From contig OX442419.1 of assembly GCA_949361645.1 (NCBI GenBank), positions 2,763,459 through 2,827,458 on the forward strand: DNA of 64,000 nucleotides, read 5' to 3'. This DNA comes from Spongilla lacustris (taxonomy: Eukaryota; Porifera; Demospongiae; Spongillida; Spongillidae). Each line of letters begins with the position of its first letter. Position 1 is the first letter of the stretch. Below are positions 23,534 to 35,783 of the stretch, piece after piece. The position numbers and the translations under genes were made by a program. The notes under the pieces were generated by a model. That model did not search any database. It saw only the letters and a list, made by a program, of their open reading frames with translations, and was not told the origin of the DNA.

Positions 23534-24542
23534 TCAATTGCTCTTTACTTCTTCTTCTTCGTCCCATTCATCTTTAGGGAGTATGAAAAATGTTGACGAC
23601 GTGGAGTTTGGTTCATTCACGCTGTTGCTGTTGTATGAGGCCACCAGAATGGTTTCACTGAGAGCAACTCCAATGTTCTCTGCCCTAATGATGACCACCT
23701 GTCTAATGATCAAAATGATGAAAAAAATCATTAACATGAGTGGAGTGAGAACAGCAACAAGGACTGTTGTAGCAAAAGGAGGTTGGTTTTTGATCCATCC
23801 CCACATAAGCAGAAGAACACTTGTAACAATTTGTACTATAAAGACAGTCAATATGGAGATGATGGTGCTGATGTTGATATCTGGCCTCCATTTAGTAACT
23901 GCATTTTGTCTGTGTACACAGTACTTGTAGAACGATAGAACAAACACTGTCACTGCAAACAACCAAACAAAAACAGCCCAAACATACCACATTGTCAAAT
24001 GGCTAAGAACATTCGGTACACCACAGTTGAAACCCCGCAACCAGCAGATGTATCCATCCTTTCCGTATTGTGTACTGATAAAAGGCCATGGTACAAACAA
24101 AATGGGCACCAAGAATGATGCGATTAAGTATATTTTTGTATCTCTTAAGTTTCACTTCCTTTATGACCTGAAGGCACTTAGGTTGTGTCATCAAGATGAG
24201 CAGGTGGGTTCCCAAACATGTAAAATTGACTAACAGGCTGATTATAGTGTACCCTCGGACCGCTCCCAGCACATTGCATCCAACAAAATCATGAAAAAGT
24301 GCAAACCATTGAAAGCAATCCGATAACTCAAACATACAGCATGTAATCAAAACAATCAAGAATATATTTTCCATCAGATCGATTTGACGCCTGTGCTTCT
24401 TATGATGACTGTTGTAACATTGGTTGAGAAACAATGCTATCAACCCAGTGATGAGAGAGAGCAGTGATAGACTTGTGTATACAATGTTGGTGATCCTTAT
24501 GTGAGCATCTGTCATCACACATTCACTTTCATTGTCTGCCAT
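23534..24542 (-). pseudogene. 7TM receptor copy 3, one frameshift
   Basis: Very close to copy 1, with the same start (MADNESEC) and the same tail. Relative to copy 1 it lacks 11 bases near 24130-24140, at the junction of the second inner loop and TM4. This throws the frame between two otherwise intact halves (about 24003-24542 and 23534-24112). No splice signals explain the deletion. It is either a recent pseudogene or an assembly error. All other receptor features, including the acidic tail, are preserved. Confidence 0.8.
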
Positions 24543-24584
24543 ACCTAGGCATATATAAAATATCACCAGCTGAGGTGTAATATT

Positions 24585-24865
24585 ATTATTAATTATAATG
24601 TTATAAAAATCCTTTTCGTTTCAATCATTATAACTTCCAACCTATTACAGCTATCGACTTCCTATTTTTAGCACTTCATACTATACCGTTTCTGTATGGT
24701 AGAGTACATTTTTGGAGTCTTGCACTTACTCCATGCCAGTATTAAAACGTTCTATAGCCAACCGGGTTCAAACCCGCCAAAAATTTCTGTATAGGGGTAA
24801 TCAAATCGCTTCAGATTCGGTTTATATATACAGAGGTCCCTTAGCTATTGGATTATTCTGTTCAG
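24585..24865. mobile_element. Half copy of the foldback family
   Basis: Diverged match to the left arm of the 11195-12052 element (CACTTCATACTATACCG, TCTTGCACTTACTCCATGCC, GGGTTCAAACCCG). It is absent from the equivalent place in block A, so it inserted or was captured after or during duplication. Confidence 0.65.
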
Positions 24866-25021
24866 AATCACCTAATTATAGTGTTACTGAACTCATTAAA
24901 AACCAGTCACGTTTTATATGTGCATCTGGATTTTTCATATATTATAAAATGTTATCAACCGTATAAAATGGTATCAATGGTATAAAATTAGCACTTACTT
25001 AACGGTAGCAATGTACAAGAG

Positions 25022-26077
25022 TCCGCTGTGGGAGGGCGGATTGTCCCCCCGTGCAGAATGTCTCTCCCGGACATTCTGCACTAGGGCACAATGTCCCCCC
25101 GGACATTCTGCACTAGGGCCCACTAGGGTAAAATGTCCCTCCCCCCCCCCCCCCCCCCCCCCCCGGACACTCCACACTAGGGCGCAATGTCCTACCTATA
25201 GGATAACAAGGGCAGTTATAAACGTCCAACAGGCTGGTTTTTAACAAAGACCCGTCCTTATATAGCGTAATAACCATCCTGCCCGGATTGTGCGTTCAGG
25301 ATGGGAATACATGTGGTTCTACCCTAGTTCTGTCGAATGTTGAAGCAATAATTCAATTCATATGTCAACATTCGACAAAAACCCTCCAAGTAAGGTTTTT
25401 ACATGCACTATTCCCACCCTGGACGCAGGTTGCATGGTTTTTACGCTATTTAGGATGGGTTTTAGTCTGGGTACCCGACTGATCGGTTGTACTATCACGC
25501 AACAGATGAACTGACGATGGGAATAGCCTTTCTTGAGATATGTGAGGCGGTGCACGCAGTGTGGAGCAGTGTTTATGTGACATTACTTTTCAGGCTATGA
25601 TCCTATTGAATAAATTTTAAGAAATTTCAGCCATGAAGTATATCAATCACCATTCCTTAAGGAATTTTTTAAAATAATGAATTGGTTCGTGTATATATGT
25701 GTGTGTGCTTTGACGACACGGAAAGGATAAGAGCTGTGTATTCGTTAAGGAATTTAATACTAAAATTCTAAATGTTTGTGAATGCATGTGTGTCAGTGTT
25801 GGTTACAATGAGCATTTCAAGCGGCCCGCGCGGAACGACATGCAACTTTGGCGACGGTTAGGAGCTACTGAGTAATGGCGTCAACGCGATCCCGTGTACT
25901 GCCGTAAAAGTTTCCCAGCCTTGTCATAGATGAAATAAAATGTTATGAGGGGGGACATTTTACCCTGGAGAGGGACAGTTTGCCCTAGTGTAGATTGTCC
26001 GGGGGGACATTGTACACTAGTGCAGAATGTCCGGGGGGACATTGTACACTAGTGCAAAACGTCCGGGGGGACAAATT

Positions 26078-26112
<35 letters not shown>

Positions 26113-26127
26113 TTGTGCACCACGACA
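25022..26127. mobile_element. 1.1 kb insertion with terminal G-run palindrome arrays
   Basis: Block A reads GCAAGAG followed by CCCCACTATACTGC where A' has about 1106 bp inserted, so the ends are defined by an empty site. The right end holds three 32-bp units beginning GTCCGGGGGGACATTGTACA (25997, 26029, 26061), then a 31-base G run. The left end holds inverted relatives (GGACATTCTGCACTAGGG) and a 24-base C run at 25141-25164. The interior has a perfect 13-bp hairpin at about 25331-25378 and no long frame. No transposase is visible. Confidence 0.7.
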
Positions 26128-26310
26128 CCACTATACTACAAGAGGGCAGTTGGACTACTCACGTGATGAATAAAGATAAGCGGTTCTTTTACGGCCCGGG
26201 TAAAACATGATATCTTGTACATTCCAGATTATCAGGTACAATAAGTAACCTTAAAGATGAGCCAAATGTGCAATCACAGAATAGCTGAGGCACACTTTGG
26301 CCGCAAAGTT

Positions 26311-26338
26311 CCCCCCCCCCCCCCCCCCCCCCCCCCCC
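26311..26338. repeat. 28-base C run
   Basis: Allelic in position to the 19-base C run at 4131-4149 in block A, showing that tract length changes after duplication. Confidence 0.85.
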
Positions 26339-26671
26339 AGCATCCAAAAATCACTTCCGTACTACTGACTGAGGACGGAATTTAACGGTATCGTCAAACC
26401 ATGCAGTATAGCATGGTGCCCGGTACGGTGATTGTCCATTTTACGTCGGCATGGGGAGTGCATGCAAGGTACCGTAGACACGGGTTGGAAGGAGGCGGGG
26501 TCAAAAGGGGCCGAATAACAACTTCTATTCCCCTCGTCAATTGCCAGCGCCTCCTTTTGGAGTGAGCTTGATACCAGTTTAGTACTACCCCAAGCCCATG
26601 AACCTGTGCCCAAATATCTATTATTATACAATATGGTTCTGTTTAAGAGTAAACAGTGTTTAACGGCATGA

Positions 26672-27264
26672 CAGTTGGTTTTGTGGGCAGCCTTATCTGG
26701 GGGCCCCTTCTGGGTTGGGGCTCGCGCATTCTAGTTCTAACAGCCTTTGTTCAGGGAGACCTTCAAATCAATTGGTTAGATTCTGGGCAGCTACCATATA
26801 AGCCCCTCCTTCCTAGTGCCATATTATTGCACACATTTGGCATTGGGAAGGAGAGTGCTTTCCCACCCGTCCACACCCTGTGTATCCTATTCATACAGTG
26901 CATTGTCTTGTCTTTTGATATTATATGGTTGGCAGGCGGAGCCCTACGGGCTTTCCCTTAAATCTGGCTAGCCCAATCTGAACCAGCGTCAGATCTGGGA
27001 TACAGGTTCCAGCTCGTGGCCTGCATCACGCTGGATCTGTTCAGCCCGGGATCCCCTTGCATATGGCTAGCCCAGTCTGGACAAGCGTCCAGTTCTGGGA
27101 CACAGGTTCCAGCTTGTGACAAGCGTCACACTGGACCTGTATAGCCCGTGGGATACTCCTGCCTGGCCCCCCTGTTGTGGCAATCAGTCAAAAATAACCA
27201 CGGCGCTCGCTGGGTTGGGGCTGTAGCTAGTTTATAGTTGTGTCTCTTAGGCTAAAACCAACTG
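26672..27264. mobile_element. Insertion with CAGTTGGTTTT inverted ends
   Basis: About 590 bp absent from block A. The ends are an exact 11-bp inverted repeat (CAGTTGGTTTT and AAAACCAACTG). Inside is a degenerate direct repeat of about 100 bp (units starting near 26967 and 27065, sharing GGCTAGCCCA and GGTTCCAGCT). No transposase. Confidence 0.6.
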
Positions 27265-27604
27265 CAAGAGATAGTTAAACAGTAGTTTATCCATGCCAAT
27301 GTCTTTGGAACGCATGCGTACCTTGCATGCATGCATGAGCTTTAATTTCCCACTGATCTATCCGTGTGCACGTACGTATATATAATATTATACATGCGTG
27401 TATATACATGTATACCTGTACGTCCACTAATTACATTTACCAGGCTGAAGACAGGGAGGATATATTTTAAACCACTTACTATAGCGCGGTCCTTTTGAAA
27501 GTGTTAGTTTGCTGACACTACTAGCTATATGTAGGTGAGGGATGGAGTCGGGGTCGATGGCAAACTTTCCACTCTTTGCATTCCTACTGCAAAACAAATA
27601 AACT

Positions 27605-28620
27605 ACCTGCTCGGATGGGAGGAATGGGTGTTAACGACCCTGTTGAAGCAGCAAGAGCAGCCTTTATTACTTCCAGAGCATACACTGATGTAATTGTTAC
27701 AGCAATAAAAGGCAAGGGAGATTTCTCAGTATATGATCACTTGCAACAGATGACACAGGCAAAGAAAGAGATGAATCATGAGATTAAAGGATTTCAAGAT
27801 GATAAGCTAACCTTGATACTGACATCTCTGAGTGAAGGGAAGAATTGAGCAATTCAAAGAGTAGTAAATGGCAAGACATCCACCTGGCTGACTGTACTAC
27901 CAGTATCCCACTACCACGTTGACCTCTCATCATCAGAATTTCGTGATGCTTTTGAAGGGTAAAATTTGCACCACATCAGTCACAGTCAGCAGGCAACTTC
28001 GAATTTGAGGGTTGGTGATATCTAATAGCCCTTTTGCTTTGGACTGCAGAAAAGGTAGTTTGATCATCCAGCGGCACAATGAGGTGATAGATGCTTTGGG
28101 TGACCTTGCATCCATTGCATTTAGGGATGTGATAAGAGAACCAATTGTGTGAGATGCTGATCCTGTGAGAGGTCTTCCTGCCTTGGTAGCTGATCTTGGT
28201 GTGAGAGGATTATGGGCAGTCCAGACTGAGGCATTACTTGATATTTGTGTCATGGACACTGATGCCCAGTCATATACTAGCCACACTGTTGATTCTGTTC
28301 TGAAGCGGAGAATGAGAAGAAGAAGAAATACCTGGATGCTGTTGAGGCTAGACATGCATCTTTCACCCCTTTTTTTCACCTCAATTGATGGAGTCCTTGC
28401 TTGTGCAGCTAACTGTCATGAAGCTTTTAGCAACAAAAATAGCATTGAAGTGGGAAAAACCACTAAGTGAAGTGACTGGATGGGTAAGGGAGACATTGAC
28501 GTTTGCTATACTAATAGCCACAAATCTGGGCATAAGAGGAAGCAGATTGAAATGGAGGAGTGCAGTTCACATGGATGATGGGGCTGGACTACCCACATCA
28601 GCTTATGAATAGAATTTGTA
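27605..28620 (+). pseudogene. Retroelement 3' fragment, duplicate in block B'
   Basis: Second copy of the retroelement piece at about 18717-19735, starting at the RMGG.GVN motif and ending with the same TACCCACATCAGCTTATGAATAG. Frames are broken at different places (for example near 27845), so both copies decayed after duplication. The CCHC region is partly deleted here. Confidence 0.7.
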
Positions 28621-28667
28621 TGTGCTATAATGTGTGTGCATGTGCTTGAGTATGTTATGTATTCATT

Positions 28668-29160
28668 GAAACAAGATATTAAACAAATCCAGGTATAGGC
28701 TTGATAGTTGATACCCGACCTTTCGCCAATACGCGAAGGTCGGGCTACGCCCAACTACACAATACACATGTTAAACACAAATTTCAATATTTAACTAGTA
28801 AACTATGTAACTATGTATGAGTCGACCATCTAAGTAGAGGTCTGAGACTTTAGCACGGGGACCTGCCCTTGCAAGAAATGCTCTGGCATTCGAGCGCACA
28901 AGTGAAAGGTTTAGTCTAGAATAAATGCTGTCCAGAGTGGTGGAAGTGGAGGAGTTAACCTGGACTGAAAGGCGGGAATCAAGTTTCTTGAAAGTGTCAG
29001 AGGCAAGTTGGCCCCAGGCCCCGAATGATTCAACAACAAGGGGTATGCAGCTCCAGCCTAGTTCTGCACAAATCCCTGAATTTGCTTGTATCTTTCGCTG
29101 CTCTGTGCCGGCAAAAGCTGGAGAGCCTGCTGTGTGTCCCGCTTCGGAAACAATGTCAGG
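28668..29160 (-). mobile_element. R2-like LINE 3' fragment inserted in block B'
   Basis: Absent from block B and flanked by a probable 10-bp target duplication (TGTATTCATT on both sides). The minus strand from about 29160 to 28795 reads as a clean C-terminal domain containing [24 protein letters not shown] and LNLSLVRSNARAFLARAGP. It then has a stop, a stem-loop and a 3' end. It is heavily 5'-truncated, as expected for LINE insertion. Confidence 0.75.
28714..28744 (-). other. 3'UTR stem-loop of the LINE fragment
   Basis: CCCGACCTTTCGC and GCGAAGGTCGGG pair in a 12-bp stem with one bulge and a loop of about 6 bases. It lies about 50 bp from the 3' end of the inserted LINE, where reverse transcriptases of some LINEs recognise RNA hairpins. 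Confidence 0.5.
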
Positions 29161-30433
29161 TTTGTATTCATTTGTATTTTATTTATTTTATGTATCATCG
29201 ATATATACGGAATGTTACCATTGTATGTTTATCTGTCAAAATTTCCCATTGCTCAGATACTAATTCCAAGGCAGTTGAACACAACATGGCTATGATATCT
29301 TTGACAACTGATCATGAATTTGTTCTACTAACTTGTGCTGAAGTATCAAGTATCTTATTGTGTGTTTTTGTTGAAATTTTTTTTTTTTTTCATTTGTAGG
29401 AGCATTTGTCTTGATTGATACTTTTCTTTCATGGAAACATTTTAATCTTAGTGCACAAAAAATATTATGTAACTCAATTGTTTAGTAGTCATAAAATAAA
29501 CTCATCTTGTGTGTCACTATGGCCTAGCAGTATCTTTTTTGAAAGCCTTAGCCTGGTCTTTCACACTAATTTAATAGCTTACTGATAAAAAATAATGGCT
29601 AATTATCAACTATAGCTACACACCTTAGAGCTAGGTTATTAATAGTGTATGCCCACTCTGGCTTCTTTGAAAAAATTGGCATCCAAAAGAATTCTAGCAC
29701 TGACAAGGCATCCCAACACTATCCATGCTTAACACCAATTTGCAACAAATATGCATTCAAATGGAACATTAGGCAACATTGAGTGAACTTGTTAATAATT
29801 GTTCATCACATCTTCCATGTTGTTGTTACAAGTGTGTCCCTGTTGGTCCTACAGTGGGTGTACCCCTCGCGTGTGTCTGTTACTTTTGTGTTGGCCATCC
29901 AAGGGGTGTGTGTTTTCCTCATGCACCATGTGTTCTGCTGATACAGGTGGTGGGACTCTTAGAATATCTGCAATACAAAGGCATGCACATGTAAGACTGC
30001 TTCAGGTGATCCAGGTTGATTATTTGTTGGATAGAACATTCACTTCCTTGTTGTGCATACAAAGTTGGGTGGGATTGCATTCCCCTGGCTGTAGAGACCT
30101 ATGGTGGTTGGGGAGAGAAGGCCCAGGAGACATTCTATTGTACCAGCAGGATGTTGGCAGTATAGGCTCAGCATCCCATGAAACCAGAGTGAAGCAGGAT
30201 ATGTATGGGAGACTAAGCCTGATCTTAGTGAGGGAGAATGCTTGAATATCCAGCTGGCCTGCTAGCTATTGAGTGGCTTGTATATATGTCCAGTGTTTTG
30301 TTTTTAAATTGATTATGTCACAGTTTTATTTACATGTCACGTTATGACCAATTTATTACTAAAATTTTTATTGCAACGCTAACTAAAATTCAGTGGAGTA
30401 TATGTATGGTTAAAAAATAATTCAAATATAATT

Positions 30434-30993
30434 TCAACTGCTCTTTAGTGCTTCTTCTTCATCCCATTCATCTTTAGGGAGTATGAAAAATGTTGATGAT
30501 GTGGAGTTTGGTTCATTCACGCTGTTGCTGTTGTATGAGGCCACCGGAATGGTTTCACTGAGAGCAACTCCAATGTTCTCTGCCCTAATGATGACCATCT
30601 GTCTAACAATCAAAATGATGAAAAAAATCATTAACATGAGTGGAATGAGAACAGCACCAAGGATTATTGTAGCAAAAGGAGGTTGGTTTTTGATCCATCC
30701 CCACATAAGCAGAAGAACACTTGTAACAACTTGTACTATAAAGACAGTCAATATGGAGATGATGGTGCTGATGTTGATATCTGGCCTCCATTTAGTAACT
30801 GCATTTCGTCTGTGTACACAGTACTTGTAGAACGAGAAAACAAACACTGCCACTGCAAACAGCCAATCAAAAACAGCCCAAACATACCACATCAGCAAAT
30901 GGCTAAGAACATTTGATACACCACCGGTACCACAGTTGAAACCCCGCAACCAGCAAACATATCCATCCTTTCCATATTGTGTACTGATGAAAG
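30434..30993 (-). pseudogene. 7TM receptor copy 4, 5'-truncated
   Basis: The frame is intact from about residue 158 (FISTQYGKDGYVCW) to the end, covering TM5-TM7 and the acidic tail. Homology to the other copies stops abruptly near 30993 and the upstream sequence is unrelated. TM1-TM4 are missing, so no functional receptor is expected unless a new upstream exon supplies a start. Confidence 0.8.
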
Positions 30994-31150
30994 GCCTTTT
31001 TCCGGCGTTTTTTTTTTTTTAAGTTCGTCGACGCTTTAATTGCATCATATTGTTTAGGTTCGTTTTTCAGTGATTCGTATCAAGAAAGTAGGCCTATGTG
31101 TATATTGTTGTAATTCGTTTAGCAGCAATTTCTGCCTAAGCTATTATCTG

Positions 31151-31273
31151 TTACACTCGTGCACATAAATGGTACTGCCCGCCGCATTCAACGTTAACCG
31201 TTATGTCTCGCTTCACGCCCTTGCCAGTGGGTTTTGGAACCTCCACCTCCGTTGTCGCCATCTCGGTCGCCAT
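31151..31273 (-). CDS. Candidate short coding exon upstream of the truncated receptor
   Basis: ATG at 31271-31273 in CpG-rich DNA starts a 40-codon frame beginning MATEMATTEVEVPKPTGKG and ending at a stop at 31151. Composition and start context look like a first exon, perhaps spliced before the stop, but no clear donor is seen. It lies just upstream of and on the same strand as receptor copy 4. No family recognised. Confidence 0.25.
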   Translation of the reverse strand: MATEMATTEVEVPKPTGKGVKRDITVNVECGGQYHLCARV

Positions 31274-31279
31274 ATTATC

Positions 31280-32371
31280 GCAATTATTAATACTGCAAAC
31301 TTGTAATAATACGTAATTGTACGTTCAATATTAATGGTTCGTCTGGTGCTAAAAGCGTATACATGTATTTCTGGTTTTCATGTTTTTGTGCGAGAGTGGA
31401 AACGAACAAAAGAAACGAAAATGGGCTGAAAATACGGTAAGCGGTGAATGACACTGGATGTTTTTCTATCCTCAATCATGTATTCATGTCAGTACATTTA
31501 CCTTGGCATAGTATAAATATGTGTACATGTATGTATGCGTGAACATTAGAAGTTGTTGTCTACATACTTGTACATTTGTTTCATTGATAATTTAATGGCA
31601 GAGAATATGGCAGGGCCATGTAAAAAGGCACAAGGCTCTGAGTCACAGTGTCGTATTTTCTAAATGAACGATCAGTTGAACGGTGAGTTCAGTACTGCGT
31701 AGCATTTGCTAACTAACCCCCGATCCGATGGGCACCTGACGATGGGGGAGCTTATAGCCTTATAGAATATCATTATAGACTCAACTCTTTATAGAAGTTT
31801 AGTGGATATTTTGGGTGGGAACAGCTCAGTAGTTCTGAGTAAAGGAATGCAGGTGTCCTTTGGAAGTATCCCGTTCTAATGCTTTGGATTTGCCAGTGGA
31901 CATTTGTATATACATAAGATCAGTACATGCACAGAAATTATTTTGTTGGACATATTATATATGAGTGTGTGTGTGTTAGCATACTGTAGGGTGCAAATGT
32001 TGTTGTGTGCATATAAGTCCATTAATATAAGAGCATGTCCATGCAGCCCATGCACATGTAGCACACCAATACTACGTGCTCCCATATATGTATGAAATGA
32101 CAACAATGTTCCACATACAGTTACATAATTGGATAGCTGGCAAAATATCGACCAATGAATGCACCTTCATATGATACAATTACATGGGCTATTTAATTAT
32201 GGTTAATGTTGTGCTCCCTCAGAATGGAGCACAAAATGAGCCCTCTCTTACTATTGAATTTATCAGTTATTGATGCACAGCCATGTCCTGTGTATGCATC
32301 CATAATATAACAGAGGACTTGTATTATGTTTCTCGCAACGTATTATCGCTGACCTGCATGTAATGGCCACA
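31280..32371. other. Spacer without recognisable gene
   Basis: AT-rich DNA with only chance-length frames. Confidence 0.4.
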
Positions 32372-32717
32372 CGGCAGCCCAGATCTTGTGTGTCACTATG
32401 GCCTAGCAGTATATTTTTTGAAAGCCTTAGCCTGGGCTTTCACACTAATTTAATAGCTTTAAAAAAGATACAAACTGTAGCTACACACCTTAGAGCTAGG
32501 TTATTAATAGTGTATAGTGCCCCATCTGGCTTCTGGGATATGCTTTGAAAAAAAAAAGGCATCCAAAAGAATGCTAGCACTAAAAAAAAACAACAAAAAA
32601 AAAAACACTATCTATGTTTGCACACCAATGTGTAACAAATATTCATTCATAAGTTGGGCAACATTTGAATAAACCTGTTAATTGTTCATCACATCTTCCA
32701 TGTTGTTGTTACAAGGT
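32372..32717. repeat. Truncated third copy of the block B middle
   Basis: Matches about 20080-20360 and 29505-29830 (GTGTGTCACTATGGCCTAGC through CATCTTCCATGTTGTTGTTA), with A-rich expansions. Confidence 0.75.
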
Positions 32718-32803
32718 GTGTGCCCAAACTAAGGCTTAGTAATTGTGTCATTCAATTATAGGAAAACAAAATGACTATATCTGCATGATTGAGAATTTTA
32801 CTC

Positions 32804-33133
32804 TAAAGTAGGAAAGCCTTTAACTGGTCTTGTGCAAAACAGGTCTATAGTTGTGCTCGTAAAAATGAGGACCCATATGCATATAATAAGTTCTTACCTG
32901 GAATGTGTCCAAAGCATGGCTTGATGGAGAATGGAATGTGAAGCATTTTACCTCAAGGGGATGTCACTTAAAGTAGGAAAGCCTTTAACTGGTCTTGTGC
33001 AAAACAGGTCTATAGTTGTGCTCGTAAAAATGAGGACCCATATGCATATAATAAGTTCTTACCTGGAATGTGTCCAAAGCATGGCTTGATGGAGAATGGA
33101 ATGTGAAGCATTTTACCTCAAGGGGATGTCACT
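32804..33133. repeat. Perfect 165-bp tandem duplication
   Basis: Two copies (32804-32968, 32969-33133) with no difference that I can see, starting TAAAGTAGGAAAGCC and ending GGGGATGTCACT. Identity implies a recent event or an assembly duplication. Confidence 0.9.
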
Positions 33134-35121
33134 CATTCAGGTCAGGTTTTGAATTATATGTATTTATACATAATGGGCTTGAGTCCATTTTGAGCATCAG
33201 TTTTAACTATTAAGCCACAACATGTACATGTACATGAGAAGCAAGCTCGAATGGCCATTATCTTGTTAACCACATGATGAGATGCACCATAATGCACAAG
33301 CCTCTTAGCCAGCAAAGCTACAAAACTCATAGACTACTGAGACAACATACCAGCACAGGTGAGTACATGGATTAGCTCTACATAGTTAACAAAACATGAA
33401 AGATAAGCGGTCACTTTTAATCAGTGTGGAATGCGGGGCCAATTTCTGTCATTGTCAGCAATTTTAACCACCTAGAGCCAACGATACAACAGTGGACCCT
33501 TGCATTCCTTGCCCAGCACTGAACCCAGCAGTATAGCCCCAGGACCTGCACTCCTTCTCCCGCCATGCATAACCTCTGCATTTACATGCAATGCCTGTAT
33601 ATATGGTCATGCAAGCATGGTGCCAATTAGTCTGCATGTAGGCTGAACGTTTTAGAACTCATATGTAATGTACACTGTGTAATTGATATAGAGGCTGACC
33701 TTTGGAATAATATATAATTGCGCAAGTATTGTTGCAAGTGCTTTAATATAACTTTGTCCCAATATGAGCTAACTCATTTGCATTTAAATTGCATACGACA
33801 AAATGTTGATTATTGAAATTAGTTAATAATAATTGCAAGAGTGATTTAGTAAATGATTTGATCTTGTCCTCTCTAGCAGGTCCTGTGTTGTGGCTCCTGT
33901 AATAGAATAGGCATACTGGTTGGAAGAAAAAGTGGACGGTTGTTCTTCTCCATGTACAAAATTCTGAGTAGATGGATTATTGCAAAGGCAACTTCCATTT
34001 TCAATGACCCCAGTCACTGAAAACAGTTTGAACTAATTACACATAAATGTTTTTAATTCAAGCTAGTAAATTAAATGTCAATTTTTTGTCATCCAACTAC
34101 CACAATCTCCACTGTAGGTATAGACTATGAGACTGGGGTCGTACGGTCTCGTACCCATACAAATCACCCCAATTGTCACTCTGGATCGGTACAAGACATT
34201 GTGGTGTCACCAAAATCTAATCCGCCCTCCGCTGTGAGGTTTTTGGGTTTGGGTAAGGGTAGGGCAAAGTGATTGGCGGACCATCAGTTCATGCCTATTG
34301 TATATCTGCAACCAGACTTGTCACGTCCACATGCAATGCCTATAACATTAAATAACCCAGTATGCAGAACAATTCTATTTGCATCAGGTGAAAGTTGGAT
34401 TTACTATTAATCAAATGAGATATAAATGTGTTGCTTTTACATTGAGTACACACATGTGCATGTCACACCTCCAAAAAAGTATACGCATGTACATGTATAG
34501 AAACGCATCTCCGAAACGTATAAATACATATACAGACACATGCATCACTTGAAGTAACACATAGACACACCTCTTCACTAAGTATCCATACAGAAACAAC
34601 ACTTTAAGTAACATATAGATACATCTCTTCAGACAGAAGGAAGAGGTATGTATGTGTACAAACACACCTCTTCACTAATTTAATACTCGTAAAGACACAC
34701 ACTAATAAAGTACATATATAGAGATGCTCCTCCTTACTACACAAAGACATGTACCTATACAGTATAGTTGCATGGGCATACTGAACTTCCACCAAAACGT
34801 GATGGGCATCGGGCTATATGCACTATATACATGTACACTTATTTACTGCTCTACATGAGTCCCACCTCTTCAGTGGACTTCACTAAGTACACAGGTGTGC
34901 CTTACCATTTTTAGGTGCACATTCTACATAGTCTAGGACTAGTATAGGTCTATTGTGTGCTCACGTGCATAAGGGATCACTGAACATTTCTTAGGCCTCT
35001 ACAGTGATATTATAAGAGTACGTATAGCTGCTAGTGTGTTGCTGTCAATTTGCTTCGGCCCATAAAGCACTCTCAAAGCTAAAAAGGCTCAGTTGCAACA
35101 GACTTGAACAGTGCCCCCCTT
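33134..35121. other. Spacer without recognisable gene
   Basis: AT-rich. It has irregular repeats of ACACCTCTTCACTAA near 34560-34690 and a MITE-end fragment at 34399-34440. No supported coding region. Confidence 0.4.
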
Positions 35122-35156
35122 CCCCCCCCCCCCCCCCCATTTGATTGCCAAATGAC

Positions 35157-35194
<38 letters not shown>

Positions 35195-35201
35195 ATATAT
35201 A
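35122..35201. repeat. C run and TA microsatellite
   Basis: 17 C at 35122-35138, then (TA)n at about 35157-35201. Confidence 0.9.
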
Positions 35202-35783
35202 CTTAATAATACATCTGCACATAACGATCTAAACATGTTAAGTGCACATGATTTAGATCTTTACAGACACATGCTGATCACAACTCTAAAGCGGCAATAT
35301 CGCCGTCCATGTACTTGTTTAAATCTGCGATATTGGGGAAGAGGTTTCCCCTGAGTAAATTGTTTTGGATGTCTCATATCCCATAGAAACCAATTTCATT
35401 GGGGAAAAAATCAACGCGGTACCAAATTAAGTCCTAAATTTAAATTTAAATAATTTAACATCTCTATTAGTACATTGACCGCTGCAAAGCAATATACTTT
35501 CTCGATGCTAGCCATCGCAGTGATTTGAAATTTGTATGCATGAATATAATTATAGGACGTCCATTTATGCCCCCTAAAATGATTACCTTTTGCCGCCCCT
35601 GCCCCCCCCCTAACTATAACGTGCAGCGCAATCCATGACAGCACTACTGGTTGCTAAATGATTTATGTGTTTCCGTTATTAGAATAAGTCAATTCATGAA
35701 CAAGAAAAGTACACATGTATAAGCTCATGTATGCAATGGTGTAAAGTATGCACATAAGAAACAATGCATCGTCACAGTTTGGA

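Larger units (their letters stand above)
22725..27604. repeat. Segmental duplication block A'
   Basis: Second copy of block A. It is longer because of insertions at 24585-24865, 25022-26127 and about 26640-27280. It joins directly to block B' at about 27600, within an ACTAC shared by both source sequences. Confidence 0.85.
27605..30300. repeat. Segmental duplication block B'
   Basis: Second copy of block B, carrying a LINE insertion at 28668-29160. Near its right end, 30180-30245 encodes MYGRLSLILVRENA, the C-terminal signature of the R2-like family also seen at 45622-47079. Confidence 0.8.

Noticed and set aside
26656..26961. 101-codon hydrophobic frame
   Set aside because: Lies entirely within a MITE-like insertion, with no splice context, family match or duplicate support.
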